Below are positions 1 through 5,151 of a stretch of 5,151 bases of DNA, one piece after another. This DNA comes from an uncultured bacterium (GTDB lineage: Bacteria; Actinomycetota; Coriobacteriia; Coriobacteriales; Atopobiaceae). Both the position numbers and the translations under genes were made by a program. The stretch lies in assembly GCA_905214175.1 (NCBI GenBank), contig CAJMLD010000124.1:1-5151 (forward strand), in the 5' to 3' direction. Position 1 is the first letter of the stretch, and each line of letters begins with the position of its first letter. The notes under the pieces were generated by a model, which saw nothing but the letters and a program-made list of their open reading frames with translations, did not search any database and was not told the DNA's origin.

Positions 1-827
1 AGGTGCTCGACGTCACGCCCGCGGTGCGCGAGCCTAAGAATCCCGTCGCTCCTGCGACGGACGCCCCGCGCGGACGCCTGGCGTTTGATCACGTGAGCTT
101 CCACTACCCGGACGCCGAGGGCAACGTTGTGAGCGACGTGAGCTTCTCGACCACGCCCGGAAAGGTGACGGCGATCGTGGGCTCCACGGGCTCGGGTAAG
201 TCGACGCTCGTGCAGCTGGTGCCGCGCCTCTATGACCCCACGGCCGGCACCATCACGCTCGATGGCATCGACACGCGCAAGATGTCCCTCGCCGACCTGC
301 GCTCGCGTGTGGGCTACGTGCCACAGCAGGGCTTTCTCTTCTCGGGCACCATCGCCTCGAACGTTGCCTTTGGCACAGATGAAGCTGACGAGGAGGACCT
401 GCGCCACGCAATCGACGTGGCACAGGCCACGGAGCTTGTGGCCCAGAAGGAAGACGGCCTTGAGACCGCCATCGCCCAGGGCGGCACGAACGTCTCAGGC
501 GGTCAGCGCCAGCGCCTGGCCATAGCCCGCGCGCTTGCCACGCACCCTGAGGTTCTGGTGCTGGACGACTCCTTCTCGGCGCTTGACTACGCTACGGACG
601 CCCGGCTGCGCCAGGCACTTGCGCGCGAGCAGGCGGACACGGCTGTCCTGGTGGTGGCGCAGCGCATCGCCACCGTCATGGGGGCAGACCAGATCATCGT
701 GCTCGACGAGGGCCGCGTGGTGGGGCAGGGCACGCACGAGGAGCTCCTGCGCAGTTGCCCCGAGTACCTGGAGATTGCGAAGAGCCAGCTCAGCGCCAAG
801 GAGCTTGGCCTTGCGGAGGGGGAGTAG
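1..827 (+). CDS. ABC exporter half-transporter, degenerate NBD subunit (5' partial)
   Basis: This is the C-terminal part of an ATP-binding cassette exporter subunit; the membrane domain lies left of the window and the visible frame is read from position 3. Numbering the 274 visible residues from there: A-loop aromatic Y35, Walker A GSTGSGKST (60-68), Q-loop in VPQQ (106-109), signature VSGGQ (164-168), Walker B VLVLDD (184-189), D-loop SALD (192-195), switch loop VAQR (218-221). The catalytic Glu after the Walker B Asp is Asp (D189) and the switch His is Gln (Q220), so this NBD should bind ATP but hydrolyse poorly or not at all. In known families such subunits (TM287, BmrC, LmrC type) pair with a partner carrying the complementary changes, and the next gene is that partner. 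It likely works at the inner face of the cytoplasmic membrane. The substrate (drug, lipid or peptide) cannot be told. It ends with TAG at 825-827, two bases before the next ATG. Confidence 0.93.
   Translation, partial: VLDVTPAVREPKNPVAPATDAPRGRLAFDHVSFHYPDAEGNVVSDVSFSTTPGKVTAIVGSTGSGKSTLVQLVPRLYDPTAGTITLDGIDTRKMSLADLRSRVGYVPQQGFLFSGTIASNVAFGTDEADEEDLRHAIDVAQATELVAQKEDGLETAIAQGGTNVSGGQRQRLAIARALATHPEVLVLDDSFSALDYATDARLRQALAREQADTAVLVVAQRIATVMGADQIIVLDEGRVVGQGTHEELLRSCPEYLEIAKSQLSAKELGLAEGE
815..824 (+). promoter_or_regulatory. Shine-Dalgarno of second ABC gene
   Basis: GGAGGGGGAG lies 5 nt before the ATG at 830, inside the last codons of the upstream gene. It decides the start of the second exporter gene at 830 over the earlier in-frame start at 755. 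The 755 start has no such site and would add 25 residues translated from within the first gene's coding sequence. Confidence 0.8.
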
Positions 828-829
828 GC

Positions 830-2704
830 ATGGCTGAGAGAACGCAGCAGCCCAGGCAGGCGTCACGCCCACATGGTCCGGGCAGTCGCATGGCGCCGGG
901 CGAGAAGGCCAAGGACTTCAAGGGCACCATTGCGAAGCTCCTGCACTACATGGCGCCGTACCGCGTGGGGCTTGTGACGGCGGTGGCCCTGGCCATGGCC
1001 TCGGTGGTCTTTTCGGTTGTGGGGCCAAAGGTCTTGGGCAACGCCACCACCGAGGTCATCCGTGGCGTGCAGGCTGCGGCGACCGGCACGGGCGGCATCG
1101 ACTTTGGCCTTATCGAGCAGATTCTGGTGACGCTTCTCGTCATCTATCTGGCCAGCGCGGCCGCCTCTGGTATCCAGTCCTGGATCATGACGGGCGTCAC
1201 GCAGAAGGTCGTCTACCGGATGCGCGGGGAGATTGCCGACAAGATCTCGAAGGTGCCCCTCTCGTATTTTGATGGCAAGTCGCTCTCGAAGGGCGACGTG
1301 CTCTCGCGTATGACCAACGATGTGGACACCCTGAGCCAGTCGCTCAACCAGGGCCTTATTCAACTGGTGACCTCAATCACTCAGGTGGTGGGCGTGGCCG
1401 TCATGATGCTCTCCATCTCGGTGCCGCTTGCGGGCGTGACCTTTGTGACGCTGCCGGTGTCGGCGCTCATCCTGGGCGCGCTCATCCGCCGGTCGCAAAA
1501 GTACTTCCGCCTTCAGCAGGAGCAGCTTGGCGCCGTGAACGGGCGTGTTGAGGAGGACTTTTCCGGTCAGGTGGTGATACAGGCCTTTAACCGCGGCGAG
1601 CGCGCCGTGGAGCGCTTCGAGGAGGAGAACGACCAGCTCTACGAGAGCGCGTGGAAGAGCCAGTTCCTCTCGGGCCTCATGCAGCCACTCATGAACCTCG
1701 TGGGCAACATGGGCTACGTGGCCGTGGTGGTGGTTGGCGCTGGGCTTGCCGTGACAGGTGCTATCCAGCCGGGCGACATCCAGTCGTTCATCCAGTACGT
1801 CAAGAACTTCACGCAGCCCATCACGCAGCTGGCGACCGTGTCTAACGTGCTGCAGCAGATGGCGGCCTGCGCCGAGCGCGTGTTCGAGTTCCTCGACGCG
1901 CCGGAGGAGGAAGAGACCGCCGCGCTCGACCCAACCACGGGCAAGCCCGTCGAGACCATCGGCAACGCTACGGGCGCCGTGGACTTTGACCACGTCTCGT
2001 TTGGCTACCTGCCCGGGCAGCAGATCATCCACGACTTCTCGGCGGATGTGGAGCCTGGCCGCACGGTGGCAATCGTGGGGCCAACCGGCGCCGGCAAAAC
2101 GACGCTCATGAAGCTGCTGCTGAGGTTCTACGACGTCAACTCGGGGAGGCTCTTAGTGGACGGCCACGACGTGCGCAACGTCTCGCGTGCCGACCTGCGC
2201 CAGAACTTCTCGATGGTCCTGCAGGACGCGTGGCTCTTCAAGGGCACCATCCGCGAGAACATTCGCTTTGGGCGGCTCGACGCCACCGATGAGGAGGTGG
2301 AGGCCGCCGCGCGCTACGCGCACTGCGAGCACTTCATCAAGACGCTGCCGGGCGGCTACGACTTCGAGCTGGACGAGGGTGCCACCAACGTGAGCCAGGG
2401 CCAGCGCCAGCTGCTTACCATTGCCCGAGCGGTTCTGGCTGACAGGCCCATCCTCATCCTGGACGAGGCCACGTCGAACGTTGACACGCGTACCGAGTGG
2501 CGCATCCAGCGCGCGATGGACAAGCTCATGGCGGGCCGCACGAGCTTCGTGATTGCCCACCGGCTCTCGACCATCAAGAACGCCGACACCATCCTGGTGC
2601 TGCGCGACGGCGATGTGGTCGAAAAGGGCGCGCACGAGGAGCTGCTGGCCGCCGGTGGCTTCTACGCGCAGCTGTACCAGTCGCAGTTCGAGGAGGTCGC
2701 GTAG
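830..2704 (+). CDS. ABC exporter half-transporter, catalytic NBD subunit
   Basis: A complete 624-aa membrane-domain/ATPase fusion, the usual length for a bacterial half-exporter. An N-terminal cytosolic tail rich in Pro, Gly, Arg and Gln (residues 1-33) leads into KAKDFKGT (27-33), a stretch I recognise from this exporter family. Hydrophobic helices follow at roughly 47-66, 96-116, 176-198, 200-219, 283-309 and a less hydrophobic sixth near 315-340. The NBD has A-loop Y393, Walker A GPTGAGKTT (417-425), Q-loop Q465, signature VSQGQ (521-525), Walker B ILILDE (541-546) with catalytic E546, D-loop SNVD (549-552) and switch H577 in IAHR. The catalytic residues are intact, but the signature's third residue is Gln instead of Gly. 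This is the form seen in TM288/BmrD-type subunits. It should therefore form one weak and one active ATP site with the upstream gene product. The two genes are 2 bp apart and almost certainly one operon. The substrate is unknown. Confidence 0.95.
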   Translation: MAERTQQPRQASRPHGPGSRMAPGEKAKDFKGTIAKLLHYMAPYRVGLVTAVALAMASVVFSVVGPKVLGNATTEVIRGVQAAATGTGGIDFGLIEQILVTLLVIYLASAAASGIQSWIMTGVTQKVVYRMRGEIADKISKVPLSYFDGKSLSKGDVLSRMTNDVDTLSQSLNQGLIQLVTSITQVVGVAVMMLSISVPLAGVTFVTLPVSALILGALIRRSQKYFRLQQEQLGAVNGRVEEDFSGQVVIQAFNRGERAVERFEEENDQLYESAWKSQFLSGLMQPLMNLVGNMGYVAVVVVGAGLAVTGAIQPGDIQSFIQYVKNFTQPITQLATVSNVLQQMAACAERVFEFLDAPEEEETAALDPTTGKPVETIGNATGAVDFDHVSFGYLPGQQIIHDFSADVEPGRTVAIVGPTGAGKTTLMKLLLRFYDVNSGRLLVDGHDVRNVSRADLRQNFSMVLQDAWLFKGTIRENIRFGRLDATDEEVEAAARYAHCEHFIKTLPGGYDFELDEGATNVSQGQRQLLTIARAVLADRPILILDEATSNVDTRTEWRIQRAMDKLMAGRTSFVIAHRLSTIKNADTILVLRDGDVVEKGAHEELLAAGGFYAQLYQSQFEEVA

Positions 2705-2731
2705 AGCGATTCGACGTTTTGTAGATCCGCC

Positions 2732-2777
2732 TTTCGCCTTGTTCGCCTTTGTAGGCAAGGTGCATAGTCTGGCGAAA
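2732..2777. repeat. Tandem TTCGCCTT pair and weak inverted repeat
   Basis: TTCGCCTT occurs twice, at 2733-2740 and 2742-2749, one base apart. TTTCGCC (2732-2738) is the inverse of GGCGAAA (2771-2777), with CCTTG/CAAGG (2737-2741/2756-2760) nested within. This lies 28 bp after the exporter stop codon and could be a weak end-of-operon structure. The loop is long and no T run follows on the plus strand, so a terminator is only a guess. Confidence 0.3.
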
Positions 2778-2817
2778 AACAAGGGGCGGGGAGAGGGACA
2801 TGAATCCCTCTCCCCGC
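2774..2817 (-). terminator. GC-rich hairpin, probable minus-strand terminator
   Basis: A perfect 13-bp stem (2786-2798 with 2805-2817) closes a 6-nt loop. On the minus strand it is followed by TTGTTTTTC (complement of 2774-2782), about 4 nt after the stem. On the plus strand the stem is followed by GGGAGGAAG, with no T run. This fits an intrinsic terminator for the small minus-strand gene ending at 2864. The stem could also slow or stop read-through from the exporter operon arriving from the left. The T tract is interrupted and slightly distant from the stem, so termination strength is uncertain. Confidence 0.55.
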
Positions 2818-2863
2818 GGGAGGAAGATGGGTCGTGTGAGGCGCTGCCGCGGGGCGCCTTGCG

Positions 2864-2980
2864 CTAGCGGCGGCGACGGCTGAGGGGGCGACGGTTGTGC
2901 TCGCCACCGTCGCCAATGATGACGATGAGGCTCAGCACGCATACGATGGCGATGAAGGCGATGTGCTCGAGGACGTTCAT
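2864..2980 (-). CDS. Small single-pass membrane protein, 38 aa, unknown function
   Basis: I do not recognise this as a named family. The ORF runs from ATG (complement of 2978-2980) to TAG (complement of 2864-2866). It begins MNVLEH, continues with a 17-residue hydrophobic segment (residues 7-23, IAFIAIVCVLSLIVIIG), then a short polar stretch DGGEHN (24-29), and ends in RRPLSRRRR (30-38). That layout predicts one transmembrane helix; the Arg-rich tail favours C terminus inside by the positive-inside rule. Three observations support translation. A GGAAGGAG site lies 5 nt before the ATG. Of the 37 codons after the start, 32 end in G or C, as in the neighbouring genes. A hairpin plus T-rich stretch lies downstream on the same strand. 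It is oriented against both flanking operons, so it needs its own promoter, which I could not identify. It might be a regulatory or accessory peptide for a membrane complex, but nothing here shows which. It could be a chance ORF. Confidence 0.6.
   Translation of the reverse strand: MNVLEHIAFIAIVCVLSLIVIIGDGGEHNRRPLSRRRR
2887..2914. repeat. 9-bp inverted repeat inside the small ORF
   Basis: GGCGACGGT (2887-2895) is the exact inverse of ACCGTCGCC (2906-2914), with a 10-nt loop. It falls within the codons for the polar stretch and tail of the 38-aa protein. The core GGCGACGG also occurs at 2872-2879. It could fold in the mRNA near the stop codon, or be a by-product of GC-rich Gly/Asp/Arg codons. 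Confidence 0.4.
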
Positions 2981-2985
2981 GGTGG

Positions 2986-2993
2986 CTCCTTCC
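2986..2993 (-). promoter_or_regulatory. Shine-Dalgarno of the 38-aa ORF
   Basis: On the minus strand GGAAGGAG sits 5 nt upstream of the ATG at 2980. It contains the GGAG core of the consensus at normal spacing, and is the main evidence that the very short ORF is translated. Confidence 0.65.
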
Positions 2994-3059
2994 GACGCGA
3001 CTCTTGGTCGTTACTTTTTGTTGACCCCATACTCTCGCGTGGCTGCGTTCGGTGCCATC

Positions 3060-3100
3060 GACCCGGCTTACGGCTGTCTTACTGTCTTGTAAGCCGGGTC
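3060..3100. repeat. Perfect 12-bp inverted repeat with tandem 8-mers in the loop
   Basis: GACCCGGCTTAC (3060-3071) is the exact inverse of GTAAGCCGGGTC (3089-3100). The 17-nt loop contains CTGTCTTA followed by CTGTCTTG (3074-3081, 3082-3089), a near-perfect tandem pair that runs one base into the right arm. The repeat lies about 120 bp upstream of gatC and about 80 bp upstream of the minus-strand small ORF. No long T run follows on either strand (TTCTCGG on plus, GATGG on minus), so it is not a classical terminator. It could be a T-poor terminator, a protein-binding dyad or a leader hairpin. Confidence 0.6.
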
Positions 3101-3181
3101 TTCTCGGCATCTGCCCCCCGCTGCCCACAACCCCGTGTTGCACCTTGGTAATGTGACGCCGCCGCATTCCGTCCCGTCCCG

Positions 3182-3187
3182 TAGAAT
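3182..3187 (+). promoter_or_regulatory. Candidate -10 element for gatCAB
   Basis: TAGAAT matches the TATAAT consensus at five of six positions and would start transcription near 3194, giving a leader of about 28 nt before gatC. No good -35 hexamer is present 16-18 bp upstream, where the sequence is GC-rich. GTGACG at 3153-3158 resembles TTGACA but is too far away. This is the best plus-strand candidate I see in the gap, but it remains weak. Confidence 0.35.
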
Positions 3188-3211
3188 GGACGTCGTGAAA
3201 CCGCTCCAGAC

Positions 3212-3218
3212 GGGAGGA
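3212..3218 (+). promoter_or_regulatory. Shine-Dalgarno of gatC
   Basis: GGGAGGA ends 3 nt before the ATG at 3222. It selects that start over in-frame starts at 3186 and 3135, which have no comparable site and would add 12 or 29 residues that do not look like GatC. Confidence 0.75.
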
Positions 3219-3221
3219 CCC

Positions 3222-3548
3222 ATGGCACTCAGCAGGGAAGACGTAGCCGGCATCGCAGACTACGCGCGCATCGCCCTCACGGATGACGAGCTCGACGAGA
3301 TGACCACCTACATGAACGAGGCGGTCGACCTTCTCGAGCCCATCCGCCAATACGACCTCGAGGGGGTTGACCCCACCTTCCACCCCATTGGCGACCTCTC
3401 CAACGTGATGGGCGAGGACGTGATCGATAACTCCGTCCGCGCACTGCCCATCGACGTGGCGCTTAAGAATGCCGGTTCCGCGCGCGACCGCTACTTCCGC
3501 GTGCCCTCGATCCTGGGCACCGACGAGGACGAGGGAGGCATTGCCTAA
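3222..3548 (+). CDS. gatC: Glutamyl-tRNA(Gln)/aspartyl-tRNA(Asn) amidotransferase subunit C
   Basis: GatC is the small subunit of the cytoplasmic GatCAB complex; it wraps around GatA and stabilises its contact with GatB. The 108-aa product is close to the usual 95-105. Family hallmarks run in order: an N-terminal helix with IADYARIALTDDEL (11-24), MNEAVDLLEPI (31-41), DLEGVDPTFHPI (45-56), NVMGEDV (61-67) and the C-terminal ALKNA...RYFRVPSILG (80-99). It ends in an acidic tail, DEDEGG (101-106), whose codons also hold the ribosome binding site of gatA. The stop TAA overlaps the gatA ATG by one base (TAATG). It is the first gene of the operon, preceded by a 241-bp region with a candidate -10 element. 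Confidence 0.95.
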   Translation: MALSREDVAGIADYARIALTDDELDEMTTYMNEAVDLLEPIRQYDLEGVDPTFHPIGDLSNVMGEDVIDNSVRALPIDVALKNAGSARDRYFRVPSILGTDEDEGGIA

Positions 3549-5041
3549 TGGCAAACATCGACCAGCTCTCCGCCGCACGCATCGCCGCCGGCGTTGCCAC
3601 GGGGGAGTTCAGCGCAACCGAGGTGGCCAGGGCCTCCCTCGACGCCATCGAGTCCCGCGACCCTCAGGTCCAGGCCTTCTTGCAGGTCTCGTCCGACCTT
3701 GCCCTTGCTGCCGCCGCCGAGACTGACCGCCGTCGCGCGGCAGGCGAGAAGCTCGGCCCCCTGGCCGGCGTGCCCGTTGCCTTCAAGGACAATATGCACC
3801 TGGTGGGCACGCGTACGACCTGCGCATCAAAGATGCTCGAGAACTACGAGTCCACCTTCACCGCAACGTGCGTCCAGCGCATGCTCGATGCGGGCGCCAC
3901 GCCCATGGGCAAGGCCAACATGGACGAGTTCGCCTTTGGCTCCTCCACCGAGTCCTCGGCCTTCCATCGCACGAACAACCCCTGGGACACCGAGCGCGTG
4001 CCCGGTGGCTCGTCCGGCGGCTCTGCCGCTGCCGTTGCTGCCGGCGAGGTCACCATCTCGCTCGGCTCCGACACGGGCGGCTCCATTCGCCAGCCGGCGA
4101 GCCTCTGCGGCGTGGTGGGCATGAAGCCCACCTATGGTGCCGTGAGCCGCTACGGTGTGGTTGCCTTTGGCTCCTCGCTCGACCAGGTGGGGCCCTTTGG
4201 TCGCAGCGTTGAGGACGTGGCCCTGGCCATGAACGCACTCACGTCCGCCGGCCGCGACCCGTATGACTCCACGAGCCAGCCCTGCGCCGTCGACTTCCTC
4301 GAGCACCTGGAGGATCCTGTCGAGGGCATGCGCGTGGGCGTGGTGCCTGCGCTCATGGAGGCGGCCGGCCTCACGGCAGAGGTTCGCACGGCTGTCGAGG
4401 GCGCGGCGGAGGCCCTCCAGAACGCCGGCGCCCAGCTTGTTGAGGTCGACCTCCCCAACATCAAGTCTGCTATTGCCGCATACTACGTGATCGCGCCGTG
4501 CGAGGCCTTCTCGAACCTCGCCCGCTTTGACGGCGTACGCTACGGCTACCAGGAGAAGGACTGCCTCACGCTTGCCGAGCAGACCTCCAAGAGCCGTGCC
4601 CACGGCTTTGGCGAGGAGGCCAAGCGCCGTCAGATGCTGGGGGCGTATCTCCTCTCCAGTGGCGTCTACGACAAGTACTACTATCCGGCGCAGCAGGTAC
4701 GCACCCTCATTACCCAGGACTACCGCCACGCCTACGAGCAGTGCGACGTCATTCTCATGCCCGCCTCGCCGCGCACGGCTTTCAAGTTTGGCGAGATAAG
4801 CGACCCAACGCAGATGTACGCCTCGGACATGTTCACCATCTCGAACAACATTGCCGGCAACGGTGGCATCTCGGTGCCGCTGGGCCTGGGGACAGAGTCC
4901 CACCTGCCCGTCTCGGTGCAGCTGCAGGGGCCGGCCTTCTCGGACCGCAAGCTTCTGCGCTTTGCCCGCGCCGTCGAGAAGTCCTTCTCCGCGCGTGGCG
5001 TCGTTGCACCTGAGTTTGCCGGGAAGGGGGGTGAGCTCTAG
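3548..5041 (+). CDS. gatA: Glutamyl-tRNA(Gln)/aspartyl-tRNA(Asn) amidotransferase subunit A
   Basis: GatA is the glutaminase subunit: it hydrolyses glutamine and passes ammonia to GatB, which amidates Glu-tRNA(Gln) or Asp-tRNA(Asn). The 497-aa protein is full length for the amidase-signature family. The Ser-cis-Ser-Lys triad is intact: K80 in AFKDN, S155 in VPGGSSGGSAAAVAAG (151-166) and S179 in GSDTGGSIRQPAS (173-185), each one residue later than K79, S154 and S178 of Staphylococcus aureus GatA. Other GatA-specific segments are GKANMDEFAFGSSTESSAF (121-139), PTYGAVSRYG (194-203), CEAFSNLARFDGVRYG (318-333) and KRRQMLGAYLLSSGVYDKYY (359-378). GAGGGAGG at 3531-3538 lies 9 nt before the ATG, within the end of gatC. 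The gene overlaps gatC and gatB by one base each, indicating coupled translation. Presence of gatCAB usually means Gln-tRNA, and sometimes Asn-tRNA, is made indirectly; the window cannot say which. Confidence 0.98.
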   Translation: MANIDQLSAARIAAGVATGEFSATEVARASLDAIESRDPQVQAFLQVSSDLALAAAAETDRRRAAGEKLGPLAGVPVAFKDNMHLVGTRTTCASKMLENYESTFTATCVQRMLDAGATPMGKANMDEFAFGSSTESSAFHRTNNPWDTERVPGGSSGGSAAAVAAGEVTISLGSDTGGSIRQPASLCGVVGMKPTYGAVSRYGVVAFGSSLDQVGPFGRSVEDVALAMNALTSAGRDPYDSTSQPCAVDFLEHLEDPVEGMRVGVVPALMEAAGLTAEVRTAVEGAAEALQNAGAQLVEVDLPNIKSAIAAYYVIAPCEAFSNLARFDGVRYGYQEKDCLTLAEQTSKSRAHGFGEEAKRRQMLGAYLLSSGVYDKYYYPAQQVRTLITQDYRHAYEQCDVILMPASPRTAFKFGEISDPTQMYASDMFTISNNIAGNGGISVPLGLGTESHLPVSVQLQGPAFSDRKLLRFARAVEKSFSARGVVAPEFAGKGGEL

Positions 5042-5151
5042 TGAAGAAGCTCGCCGAGGTTCTGAAGGACTGGGAGGCCGTCATTGGCCTTGAGGTCCAC
5101 ACCGAGCTCACCACGCTCGAAACCAAGATGTTCTGCAACTGCAAGAACACG
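5041..5151 (+). CDS. gatB: Glutamyl-tRNA(Gln)/aspartyl-tRNA(Asn) amidotransferase subunit B (3' partial)
   Basis: This is the first 37 codons of GatB, the kinase/transamidase subunit that binds the misacylated tRNA and activates the acyl carboxyl group with ATP. The GTG start overlaps the gatA TAG by one base (TAGTG). The only in-frame codons upstream of it reach a TGA at 5032-5034, so no earlier start is possible. AAGGGGGG (5024-5031) serves as the ribosome binding site. VIGLEVHTEL (14-23) and the FCNC segment (31-34) match the conserved GatB N terminus. The rest of the gene, including the tRNA-binding tail domain, is beyond the window. Confidence 0.96.
   Translation, partial: MKKLAEVLKDWEAVIGLEVHTELTTLETKMFCNCKNT

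Noticed and set aside
755..829. Earlier in-frame start for the second ABC gene, adding 25 residues
   Set aside because: It lies inside the first gene's NBD coding sequence and has no ribosome binding site. The ATG at 830 has GGAGGGGGAG at good spacing and begins a typical tail.
2800..2883. Plus-strand 27-codon ORF starting in the loop of the 2786-2817 hairpin, with an internal ATG at 2827 after GGGAGG
   Set aside because: The start is buried in a stable stem, and the product is a short Arg/Cys/Gly-rich peptide with no feature suggesting function. The purine-rich stretch before 2827 is simply the hairpin flank.
3021..3049. TTGACC at 3021-3026 as a plus-strand -35 box
   Set aside because: The position 17 bp downstream is TGCGTT, not a -10-like hexamer, so it does not form a promoter.
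2897..3151. Plus-strand open frame of 84 codons in the gap
   Set aside because: Its first part is antisense to the better-supported 38-aa ORF. It has no clear ribosome binding site, and it runs through the 3060-3100 dyad with no protein-like pattern.
3135..3221. Earlier in-frame starts for gatC (3135 and the ATG at 3186)
   Set aside because: The added residues do not resemble GatC, and the strong Shine-Dalgarno belongs to 3222. The -10 candidate at 3182-3187 would also overlap the 3186 start.
2705..3221. Possible riboswitch, T-box or tRNA in the gap before gatCAB
   Set aside because: No T-box sequence, cloverleaf or recognisable riboswitch core could be seen. The hairpins present do not match a class I know.
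2574..3578. Long minus-strand open frame of 334 codons across the gap and gatC
   Set aside because: It is antisense to gatC and to the end of the ABC gene. Its product is rich in His, Arg and Pro with no recognisable domain, as expected of a shadow frame in GC-rich DNA.

Overview
The window is a GC-rich bacterial chromosome segment with strongly G/C-ended codons. The protein sequences look most like a Coriobacteriia member (Actinomycetota; an Olsenella/Atopobium/Collinsella-type organism). This placement is by recognition of the GatC/GatA and ABC exporter sequences, not by a search, and is moderately confident at best. No rRNA, tRNA, CRISPR array, insertion sequence or integrase is visible.

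Positions 1-2704 hold two adjacent plus-strand genes for the halves of a heterodimeric ABC exporter (type IV / ABCB-like fold). The first is cut by the left edge of the window and only its linker and nucleotide-binding domain (NBD) are present. The second is complete (624 aa: six-helix membrane domain plus NBD). The genes are 2 bp apart, and the ribosome binding site of the second lies in the last codons of the first. The NBDs are complementary and asymmetric. The first has Asp in place of the catalytic Glu and Gln in place of the H-loop His, but a normal VSGGQ signature. The second has normal Glu and His but a VSQGQ signature. This is the pattern of exporters with one degenerate and one hydrolysing ATP site (TM287/288, BmrC/BmrD).

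Positions 2705-3221 form a 517-bp gap with no large gene. On the minus strand it holds a well-supported but very short ORF (2980 to 2864, 38 aa) encoding a predicted single-pass membrane protein with an Arg-rich C terminus. The ORF has a near-ideal Shine-Dalgarno and is followed by a 13-bp GC hairpin and a T-rich stretch. A separate perfect 12-bp inverted repeat (3060-3100), with two tandem 8-mers in its loop region, lies about 120 bp upstream of gatC. A plausible -10 element precedes gatC.

Positions 3222-5151 hold gatC, gatA and the start of gatB, an operon for the GatCAB tRNA-dependent amidotransferase. This enzyme makes Gln-tRNA(Gln), and/or Asn-tRNA(Asn), by transamidation. The genes overlap by one base at each junction (TAATG, TAGTG), suggesting translational coupling and stoichiometric synthesis. 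The right edge cuts gatB after 37 codons.

The exporter and gatCAB are ordinary. The most novel candidate is the small minus-strand membrane-protein gene and the hairpin-rich intergenic region around it.
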